Shown piece after piece: positions 16,565 to 23,900 of a stretch of DNA of 64,000 bases. This DNA is from Ruminococcoides intestinihominis. GTDB lineage: Bacteria; Bacillota; Clostridia; Oscillospirales; Acutalibacteraceae. The stretch is taken from contig NZ_JBBMEY010000005.1 of assembly GCF_040096285.1 (NCBI RefSeq), forward strand, positions 18,342-82,341. Reading direction: 5' to 3'. The translations under genes were made by a program, and so were the position numbers. Below the pieces are notes generated by a model, which was not told where the DNA came from, made no database searches, and saw only the letters and a list, made by a program, of their open reading frames with translations. Position 1 is the first letter of the stretch. Each line of letters starts with the position of its first letter.

Positions 16565-17023
16565 ATGGTAAATACATTGAGTGGTTCAGTTAGTGCCTAT
16601 AGAAAAGAAATTGTAAAACCAAGATTTATTCGTATTGATGAAGTAATGGCTTTATTAGATGTAACACGAGATGAGGCAATGGATATAGCATTAGCTGCTG
16701 GAGCAAGATATCAGCTTGCAAAGATTATATTAGTACATAAGGAAAGGTTGATGAAATTTATGAAACATTTTGCAAGAGTGCCTAGTTCAAACAAAATCGT
16801 AGAAAAGAAGTTTGTAAGAATTGGGGAAGCTTCAATGACATATAGCATAGGGCATCATAGATTTATTGAAATGGCTAGAGCAGCGGGTGCTGTATATAAG
16901 ATTGGAACAGCTAAGGGAAATACTATATTAATAAATTTGGAAATTTTTGATGATTATATGGAGCAATTCAGAGAACCGCCAACAGAAATGAAACATCCAT
17001 TGCCAAATGTGAAAGGAGACTGA
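16565..17023 (+). CDS. Tandem DUF6462 protein (two domains)
   Basis: The 152-residue protein contains two DUF6462-like units. The first (about 18-70) is divergent: FIRIDEVMALLDVTRDEAMD with YQLAKIILVHKERL. The second (about 82-140) is typical: FVRIGEASMTYSIGHHRFIE, then VYKIGTAKGNT and NLEIFDDYMEQFREP. Such a double unit could bridge two DNA sites or mimic a dimer. It begins 8 nt after the first DUF6462 gene, and the next starts 3 nt after its stop, so all three are co-translated. Confidence 0.75.
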   Translation: MVNTLSGSVSAYRKEIVKPRFIRIDEVMALLDVTRDEAMDIALAAGARYQLAKIILVHKERLMKFMKHFARVPSSNKIVEKKFVRIGEASMTYSIGHHRFIEMARAAGAVYKIGTAKGNTILINLEIFDDYMEQFREPPTEMKHPLPNVKGD

Positions 17024-17026
17024 TGA

Positions 17027-17311
17027 ATGAGTTACTCATATAAGTGCTATTCAGATACAAAGGATTTTATGAAAAAATTTGTCAATGCAGAGGAAGGAGC
17101 GATTATTTATGGGATAAGTAAATCTAGAATCATAGTAATTGCGAGAGAGGCAGGAGCAGTCTATAAAGTCGGTAATTCAGCATTAATCAATACGGAATTA
17201 TTTGAAAAATATCTTGAACGATTCAGAGAGCCGGCAAGAGAACTGCCTAAGCATACATGGAACAAATTAAAGGAAATGACAAATACACCAAAAACTGGTG
17301 AAAATTCGTAA
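17027..17311 (+). CDS. DUF6462 family protein (third gene)
   Basis: This 94-residue protein has the family core FVNAEEGAIIYGISKSRI, AREAGAVYKVGNSALINTE and YLERFREPAREL, followed by a short basic tail that ends in KTGENS. Its REPARELP segment is shared with the REPPTEM of the second gene, showing descent by duplication. It is the last gene before the hairpin-rich non-coding region. Ribosome site GGAGAC lies just upstream. Function as in the two preceding genes, by inference. Confidence 0.78.
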   Translation: MSYSYKCYSDTKDFMKKFVNAEEGAIIYGISKSRIIVIAREAGAVYKVGNSALINTELFEKYLERFREPARELPKHTWNKLKEMTNTPKTGENS

Positions 17312-17341
17312 AAATACACCAGTGGTGTCACTTCCGTAAAA

Positions 17342-17822
17342 TTAAAGTGCATTGTAGAATATCAATTGTCCAAGAGAGATTGGACATAACAATTGAATAA
17401 TCAGTTACAGATTTGCAAAGTAGTTTGCACTGCAGAGTATCTGTAGGTAGTAAATTTACGGGGTATGTACCTGGAGGATGAAAGTCACAGCTATCATATT
17501 AGTAGTCTGATGGATCGAAAGATGAAGGGCGAGAAGCTGGATGGAAATCTGGTAAAAGGAATAGGCATGTTGCGTAAGGATAATTAACCACAGAGGGCGA
17601 GAAGTTCGTCCTTATCCTCAAAAGGCTAAAAGAGGAGATAGTGCTTCTGATAATTCAGAAGGGCGTCGTGAAACACATTTTGTGGCTCGTCTGTAACTCC
17701 CGGAGGTGAGAACACCTCTTTGTACACGGGGCGATATAGGAGTCTAGAAGACTGGCGTGTACCTACATGCTTAGCGTTAAGCATAGCCATGTAGACTATA
17801 TCACTTCCAAATTCAAATTCTG
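17342..17822 (+). ncRNA. Hairpin-dense non-coding region, candidate structured RNA
   Basis: No convincing reading frame occupies these 480 nt, but complementary segments are packed throughout: CAATTG with TCCAA/TTGGA inside; TACAGAT/ATCTGTA enclosing TGCAAA/TTTGCA; AAGGATAA/TTATCCT enclosing GGGCGA/TTCGTCC; CTTCTGA/TTCAGAAG; GAGGTG/CACCTC; TACACG/CGTGTA; AGTCT/AGACT; and a final arm GATATAG...CTACATG...ATGCTTA/TAAGCAT...CATGTAG...CTATATC. It ends shortly before the small membrane-protein gene. I could not assign it to a known RNA family; it does not look like a group I or II intron. Direction is assumed from the flanking genes. Confidence 0.6.
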
Positions 17823-17860
17823 TCTATATGGCAACTAATTTGAAGGAGGATAAAGTGGTG

Positions 17861-18007
17861 ATGGGATTTAGCATAGCATTAATAATTATTGTTCTTATCG
17901 TATTGTATTCGTTAGCTAGGACGGCAGGAGAGTCGGACAGGACAATGGAACAGATAAGAGAGCAATCATTCCTTGGAAGGGAGGAGAGCTCTGGTGGGAA
18001 CAGTTGA
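17861..18007 (+). CDS. Small single-pass membrane protein
   Basis: A 48-residue frame encodes MGFSIALIIIVLIVLYSLAR, one TM segment, then an acidic and polar tail. AAGGAGGA at 17843-17850 is a strong ribosome site; GTG at 17855 or 17858 could also be used. Its end overlaps the next gene by 14 nt, indicating translational coupling. No family recognised. Confidence 0.6.
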   Translation: MGFSIALIIIVLIVLYSLARTAGESDRTMEQIREQSFLGREESSGGNS

Positions 18008-18248
18008 AAAAAGAGATAAGCATAAGAAACGCAGGTTTGTATCTCCAGAAGAAAAGCTTGAAAGAGAATTAAAAGATTGTATGCATTGTAGATTCTTCTG
18101 GGGACATAACAACAGATGTGCCAATGGAACATGTTGTAAACCATCTAAGAAAAAGGAACAGAAACTTCCGACGGAATGTGTCGGATGTCCATATTATCGA
18201 GGGAATGGTTATTGTTTTCCTTGTATGCGAAAGCTGATAGGAAAGTAG
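17994..18248 (+). CDS. Small cysteine-rich, probably zinc-binding protein
   Basis: The 84-residue protein begins with a basic stretch and then carries ten cysteines in two clusters: CMHC, C, CC (about 35-52) and CVGC, CFPC (about 65-79), with aromatic residues between (FFWGH, PYYRG). This spacing suggests two zinc knuckles or ribbons. GTG at 17994 is chosen because GGGAGGAG lies about 7 nt upstream; TTG 17973 would precede that site. It leads into the ParM-like gene 9 nt later. Role unknown; RNA or DNA binding is a guess. Confidence 0.65.
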   Translation: MGTVEKRDKHKKRRFVSPEEKLERELKDCMHCRFFWGHNNRCANGTCCKPSKKKEQKLPTECVGCPYYRGNGYCFPCMRKLIGK

Positions 18249-18257
18249 GTGGTTAAG

Positions 18258-19220
18258 ATGTTCAAGTGGCTGTTTAAGAAGAAAGGATGTGCAAAACACA
18301 TGAATAACAAGTTAGAAGTAATCGGCATTGATCATGGATGGTCAATGATGAAAACAATCTCTCAGGTATTTGTCACAGGTGTTAAGGAGATTACAACAAC
18401 TCCGGCACTTTTCGGCGATGTACTTGAGTATGAAGGAAAGTTCTATAAGGTTGGAGCTGTGAGGCAGGAAGTAAAGGATACAAAGGTCGAAGATGACAGC
18501 TTTTATCTTCTCACTCTTGCAGCAGTTGCTAAGGAACTTAAAAGAAGAGGTCTTGCAGAGGCAAAGGTATTTCTTGCTGTAGGACTTCCACTTACAAGAT
18601 TTGGAGCAGAGAAGAATGATTTTATCAAGTACCTGACAAAGAATAAGCGTGTAAGCTTCAAATATGAGAATGAGTCATATCATATTGAAATTGATGATGT
18701 GGCAGTATTTCCTCAGTGCTATGCAGCAGTAGTGGACAAGATTCCTGCTATGGCAAAGAAAACACTGATAGTAGATATTGGAAGCTGGACAATCGACATT
18801 ATGCCGGTAATCAACAAGTCACCGGATGAATCAAAGTGTGTGACGATTCCAAAAGGTCTTATTACCTGTATGCGTTCTATCAATGAGCAGTGTGTAAGAC
18901 AGCTTAACGGAGAGGTAGACGAGTCAGAGATACAGAACATCATGCGATATGGCAGGTCAGATATTGATGATGGATACTTTGCCATTATCAAGGCTGAGAT
19001 AGAGGATTTTGTTGATAAGGTATATAACTCAATCCGTGAGTTTGGGTATAACTTAAAGACTACACCGATTGTATTTGTCGGTGGCGGGGCAGTTGTGATG
19101 AAAAACTTTGGGAGCCACGATGCCAAGAACATTTCCTATAACCTTGATGTAAAGGCAAATGCAAGAGGATATGAGCAGCTTGCCACAATGGGACTTAAAA
19201 GCACTAAGCGATTATCATAA
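18258..19220 (+). CDS. ParM/StbA-like actin-family partition ATPase
   Basis: The protein of about 320 residues has the actin-fold nucleotide motifs: phosphate-1 loop IGIDHGWSMMKT, phosphate-2 loop TLIVDIGSWTIDI and the adenosine motif IVFVGGGAVVM. It resembles ParM/Alp proteins that form filaments and push plasmid copies apart. The next gene encodes a small DNA-binding-like protein that would be the ParR adaptor. A basic Trp/Lys-rich leader precedes the core, so translation could also begin at the internal ATG 18301-18303. A partition system on an ICE suggests a plasmid-like phase after excision. Confidence 0.85.
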   Translation: MFKWLFKKKGCAKHMNNKLEVIGIDHGWSMMKTISQVFVTGVKEITTTPALFGDVLEYEGKFYKVGAVRQEVKDTKVEDDSFYLLTLAAVAKELKRRGLAEAKVFLAVGLPLTRFGAEKNDFIKYLTKNKRVSFKYENESYHIEIDDVAVFPQCYAAVVDKIPAMAKKTLIVDIGSWTIDIMPVINKSPDESKCVTIPKGLITCMRSINEQCVRQLNGEVDESEIQNIMRYGRSDIDDGYFAIIKAEIEDFVDKVYNSIREFGYNLKTTPIVFVGGGAVVMKNFGSHDAKNISYNLDVKANARGYEQLATMGLKSTKRLS

Positions 19221-19228
19221 GGAGGCAG

Positions 19229-19678
19229 ATGATGGGAAGAAGACTTGAATATGAAGTAAAAACTTCTGTCCGCCTCAACATGAGCAATCCCCAGCATGTG
19301 AAAATCAATGATGTGATTCAGAACCTTGATCCGAAGATTTTCAAATCTAAGAACCAGTTCATTATAGATGCGATTCAGTTCTACATTGATAATTATGGAA
19401 AGGAAACCTTTGTTATCAAGAAGAAGGAAAAAGAGAGGGCTGAATATATCCGGTCAGAAGATATTGATGACATTAAGGAAGAAGTCATTGAAGCAGCAAC
19501 CAATGAGGCTAGAAAAGAGGTAATAAAGCTGTTAGGCGGAGTGATATCCGGGATGAATGTTGGTCAGCCGGTAATTATGCAGGCAGCCAATAGTGAAGCA
19601 CAAGAACTTACAGAAGATGTTATGGACGATGCAGATGTTGCAGGTCTTGCAATGGGATGGATGTCGAAAGGAGACTGA
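19229..19678 (+). CDS. ParR-like partner of the ParM homologue
   Basis: This 149-residue protein has an N-terminal ribbon-helix-helix-like part (VKTSVRLNMSNPQHVKINDV, then SKNQFIIDAIQFYID, residues 8-55), a charged middle and an acidic C-terminus (about 125-149). DNA binding by the N-terminus and actin binding by an acidic tail is the ParR plan. It starts 8 nt after the ParM-like gene with GGAGG upstream. ATG 19229 and 19232 are both possible starts. The centromere site is not obvious. Assignment rests on neighbourhood and the RHH pattern. Confidence 0.7.
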   Translation: MMGRRLEYEVKTSVRLNMSNPQHVKINDVIQNLDPKIFKSKNQFIIDAIQFYIDNYGKETFVIKKKEKERAEYIRSEDIDDIKEEVIEAATNEARKEVIKLLGGVISGMNVGQPVIMQAANSEAQELTEDVMDDADVAGLAMGWMSKGD

Positions 19679-19683
19679 TTATT

Positions 19684-19857
19684 ATGAGAAGAGTTATGGG
19701 AGCCGTAGGAACAGTGATTTTAGAGATACTCAAGTGGATATTAAGGATAATTCTTGGAGCTTTGAAGCTGGTCTTAGGACTTGCCAGAATAATTCTTCTT
19801 CTATTCGCAATGGTGGCAAGGGTATTTCTTTCATTCGTAAGAATGGGCACATTCTGA
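19684..19857 (+). CDS. Small hydrophobic membrane peptide
   Basis: A 57-residue frame of mostly Leu, Ile and Val with spaced Arg/Lys (MRRVMGAVGTVILEILKWIL and onward) encodes one or two membrane-lying helices. AAAGGAG at 19667-19673 supports ATG 19684; a longer version would start inside the ParR-like gene. Function unknown; position links it with the partition genes. Confidence 0.55.
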   Translation: MRRVMGAVGTVILEILKWILRIILGALKLVLGLARIILLLFAMVARVFLSFVRMGTF

Positions 19858-19871
19858 GAGGAGGTGAGCGT

Positions 19872-19955
19872 ATGCAGGTAAAGGGTTTATTCTTAAATTA
19901 TATGAAAAACAGAAGACTTATGCAGTATTTCTTTAAAATAAGAGAGCTGGTATAA
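19872..19955 (+). CDS. Basic micropeptide, 27 residues
   Basis: ATG 19872 lies 5 nt behind the very strong ribosome site GAGGAGGTGA (19858-19867) and opens a frame for 27 residues, rich in Lys, Arg and Phe, ending at TAA 19953. A longer frame in the same phase (from 19593) overlaps two better-supported genes and is not favoured. No family recognised. Confidence 0.4.
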   Translation: MQVKGLFLNYMKNRRLMQYFFKIRELV

Positions 19956-19978
19956 TGAAAGGAGTTTAAGATGCACAG

Positions 19979-20090
19979 AATACGGGACAGTCCTATGTGT
20001 CCCGTGCATTACAGATAAATAGTTCACTGCAAGGGTGGATGGCACGGAACACAAAGCCCGTCCCTCTTGCGGAGAAGGGATGGGTGATTA
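19979..20090 (+). promoter_or_regulatory. Two hairpins before the lipoprotein gene
   Basis: ACGGGACA/TGTCCCGT (about 19982-20005) and CCCGTCCCTCTT/AGAAGGGATGGG (about 20057-20085) are strong stems without T-runs. They lie in the leader of the lipoprotein gene and may control its expression together with the similar elements elsewhere in the operon. Confidence 0.5.
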
Positions 20091-20092
20091 CT

Positions 20093-20881
20093 ATGAAGAA
20101 GATAAGTATTATCTTATTATCCGCAGTACTGGTCTTTTCAATGGCTGCCTGTAATGGTGGTAAGGAAAAGGCTGATAATCAGACAGAGAAACAGACGGAA
20201 AGCGTAAAGCCAACTGAAGAAGTAGCAATGGCAACGGAAGCTGTCACAGAGGTCACAACCGAAGCTGGAAGTGATGAGACAGAGAAAGATATTGCCGAGG
20301 CTAAAGATTCAGAAGAGAAGACTGATAAAGAAGATAACCGATCCGCAGATAATGAAACTGCTTCAAAGCAGGAAGAAAAGCCAAAGCAGAATGACGAGCC
20401 GGAACAGAAAGCTCCTGTAAATGATAATGAGGAAGCTGGCGGAAATCAGAGTAATGCAGGTAATGGTGGTCAGACTACAGACAGTCCGAAAGACAATGTG
20501 AGCAACCCACAGCCTGCATCCGTGGCATACAGTCCACAGAATGTTGTGTCACTTGCAACAGCAAAGTGTCAGGCAGGAGGAATGATTACCACACAGCAGA
20601 ATTTACAGAACCATTTGAATGATGGCAGTATCACGCAGGAAGAGTACAATGAGTATTATCCTTACGATGGTATGGAAGGCTCTTATTATAGTGTGTTTGT
20701 AGAGACAGACCTTAACAAAGCAAGTACCATTGATGGACAGCGGTTATCATCTGAGGATGCAATCGCAGAATATATTGCAAGTATGTTACTTTTGGAAACA
20801 GATCCGGTATTCTACATCAGTTATGATGGAGTTTACACGACAGGCGGCACAGACTATTACGAGTTTCGATGTCACAGATAA
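20093..20881 (+). CDS. Lipoprotein with disordered linker and conserved C-terminal domain
   Basis: The 262-residue protein begins with a lipoprotein signal (MKKISIILLSAVLVFSMAAC), so Cys20 should be lipidated. Residues 22-160 are an acidic Glu/Thr/Asp/Lys-rich stretch that would span the cell wall. A compact C-terminal domain (about 165-262) ends with GTDYYEFRCHR. The N-terminal region seen upstream of ATG 20093 in the same frame is non-coding leader. It stands before the adhesin gene and is separated from it by a terminator. Function unknown; a mating-surface or exclusion role is possible but unproven. Confidence 0.75.
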   Translation: MKKISIILLSAVLVFSMAACNGGKEKADNQTEKQTESVKPTEEVAMATEAVTEVTTEAGSDETEKDIAEAKDSEEKTDKEDNRSADNETASKQEEKPKQNDEPEQKAPVNDNEEAGGNQSNAGNGGQTTDSPKDNVSNPQPASVAYSPQNVVSLATAKCQAGGMITTQQNLQNHLNDGSITQEEYNEYYPYDGMEGSYYSVFVETDLNKASTIDGQRLSSEDAIAEYIASMLLLETDPVFYISYDGVYTTGGTDYYEFRCHR

Positions 20882-20907
20882 ATAAAAACGAATAGAAGCA
20901 GAAGGAA

Positions 20908-20947
20908 GAAAGATGTAAGCCATAAACTTATGTCTTTCTTTTTTTAT
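20908..20947 (+). terminator. Terminator with conserved apical motif, before the adhesin gene
   Basis: GAAAGATGTAAG (20908-20919) pairs with CTTATGTCTTTC (20927-20938) in a 12-bp stem with two central wobble pairs, followed by seven or more T. The upper stem and loop (TGTAAGCCA, three bases, ACTTATGT) return in the terminator behind the adhesin gene. Confidence 0.85.
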
Positions 20948-20972
20948 GCGTAAATTAAGGAGGAAAGAGCAC

Positions 20973-23900
20973 ATGAAACAGAAACTAAAGCGTTTTATGG
21001 CAGGATTTATGGCTATGCTCACACTGGTTGGAACACTCTTTACGAATGGTACAACAGCATTTGCAGCCAGTCCGCAGGCAAATATTGCGTTCTGGAATGC
21101 ATCAGTCAAAAATTCCGGAGAAGTAAGTGAGCTAAAGCCCGGATTTAATCATGGCAAGATTCTGTATTCAATTCTTGACGGAAATTCGGCATATTGTATG
21201 AATTTCGGATTAAGAGCAGATGGCGGTCAGCTTATGAACAGCTACGATGATGCGAGCACATCAATGTCAGCACAGCAGAGAAAGCTTTTAAGTTACTGCC
21301 TTTATTATGGATTTAACAGTACACAAAAGGCGGCACCAAGCAACAGCCAGTGCGATGAGTATATCGCAACTCAGGCAATGGTATGGGTTATTGTAGCAGA
21401 TATCTTTGGAACTGGAAGCGGTGATTTAGCAGCAAGAAAGCTCTGTAACACAGCACCAAGTCCTGATTCTTCATACAGCTATTATGAGAGACTCAGGGAC
21501 AATATCAGCAGCTCCTACAATGCAACACTTCCAAGTTTTGCATCACGCAGAACCAGTGAGGCACCAACTTATGAGCTGAAGTGGAATGAGGGAAGTCAGA
21601 GATTTGAAGCAACATTATCTGACAGCAATGGTGTCTTATCAGACTTTGATTTTGGCATCAGCGGATATTCTGTTGATAAGAATGGCAACAGTATTACAAT
21701 CTCTTCAACGAGTGTGAATACCACAGCTACAACAGGAACATTCACATCCAATGCTGGCAAGGTTGAGACAACATCAAGCTGTGTATTCTGGCTTACAGGA
21801 AAGAGCGGATATCAGGAGTTTATTTCTGAAAGACCGACAGCAGATCCTGTCAAAGCCTATATCAAGGTCAAGACAGAGAACATCGGATATGGTGAGCTTA
21901 CAAAGACAGATGAGTCAAGCGGAGTGAAGCTTTCCGGTGCAGTTTATGGAATCTATTCTGACAGCGGATGCACAAACAGAGTACAGACCATGACAACAGA
22001 TGGAAATGGATATGCGAAGTCGGCAGCTCTTGTTGCAGGCACTTATTATGTTAAGGAGATTACAGCACCAAAGGGCTATGTTCTTTCGGATAAGGTTCAT
22101 ACTCTCACTGTAAGAGCAGGACAGACAACGGGAATTTCTGCTACAGATAAGGAGCAGCTTGGAGCAATCACAATCTACAAGGAAGGTGAAGTGCTCAGCG
22201 CATGGAATGGAAGCAACTTTATTTATGAGAAAAAGAAGCTTCCGGGAGCAACCTTTAAGGTGACAGCGGGGGCGGATATCTATAAGGCAGATAGAACTAA
22301 GGTCTACAATGCAGGAGATGTAGTTGCAGAAAGCCTTACAACAGGAACTGATGGACAGGTGGTATTATCTGACCTTCATCTTGGAACCTATGTGGTAACA
22401 GAGATTAAGAGCATTGACGGATATACCATCAATACAACACCACAGACTGTAAAGATTGAGTATAAGGACCAGACTGTTACAGTACAGTATGAGTCAACTA
22501 CTGTTGAGAACACCAGACAGAAAGCGGATGTATCTGTAGTAAAGAAAGATTCTGATACAGAAAATCCTCTTGATGGCGGTAAGTACACACTTTACGCAGG
22601 AAACGACATCAAGAACTATGCAGGACAGGTCATTGTAACAAAGGGTACAGCCCTTGAGACAGTAACTACAGGTGAGGACGGAAGTGCAAGCTACAGCGTG
22701 GATCTGCCTATTTCAAACGGATATTATATCTCAGAGACACAGGCACCATACGCTTATATCAGAAACCAGTCTGATGTGTATAGTTTCAACTTCAATGTAT
22801 TGCCTGAAACACAGGCAAAGGCAACATTCAGCCACACATTTAAGAATGACAGAACCACAGCAAAGATTCATATTTACAAGGTAGATAAGGAATCGGGCAA
22901 AGCAGTTCCACAGGGTGATGCAAGCCTTGAAGGTGCAGTTTATGGTCTTTATGCGAGAAACGATATCGTGCATCCGGACGGAGCAACAGGAGTCGTATTC
23001 AAGGCAGGAGATCTTGTAGCAACACTTACAACAGATAAGAATGGGGAAGCAGAGGTCAATAACCTTTACCTTGGAAACTATTATGTGAAAGAAATCACTC
23101 CATCAGAGGGGTATCTCTTAGACGAAGAGGAGCATGATGTAGTATGCGACTACGAGGGAGACTTAGTAGCAGAGGTATCAAGAAGTACAACTTCCGCAGA
23201 GCAGGTTATCAAGCAGCCATTCCAGCTTATCAAGGTATCGGACAATGGCGATGATACCGAAGCAGGACTTCTTGCAGGAGCAGAGTTTACAGCTTATTTA
23301 AAATCATCTTTACCTGTAAAGGAAGATGGAAGCTATGACTTTGATAAGGCAACACCTGTAATAATCGGAGAAAACGGTGCAACAACAATCACATCCGATG
23401 ACAAGGGACATGCAGTTTCCATCGCAATTCCTTATGGAACCTATGTGGTAATTGAGTCAAAGACTCCTCACAACATGGAAACTATAAAGCCATTTGAGGT
23501 AAAGATTAAGGAGAACCATCCAACAGAGCCTCAGACATGGAGAGTTTTCTTAGACAGGGAGTTTACAGCAAAGCTTCGTGTAATCAAGAAGGATTCTGAT
23601 ACAAAGCAGACAGTACTTGTACCAAATGCTGAGTTTAAGATTTTCAATCTTGATAAGAACGAATATGTAACCCAGTACACGACTTATCCGTCAAAGGTTA
23701 AGCATACTTCATTCTTTACGGATGAGGATGGCGATTTAATCTTACCAGAAGCACTTAAAATCGGAAACTACCGCATTGAAGAGATAAAAGCACCATTCGG
23801 ATATGTGGTAAACGATAACTATATCAACATTTCGGTTGATACAGACACAGCATTTGAGACTGATGGAGATACCAATGATGCCATCATCACAGTGGAATAT

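Noticed and set aside
17505..17530. Hammerhead ribozyme-like core (CTGATG...CGAAA)
   Set aside because: The CUGAUGA core is not exact, stem II would be too short, and no cleavage-site stem is present.
19593..19955. A 120-residue frame across the end of the ParR-like gene
   Set aside because: It overlaps two better-supported frames and has a composition like a shadow frame; only its last 27 codons have a strong ribosome site and are listed separately.
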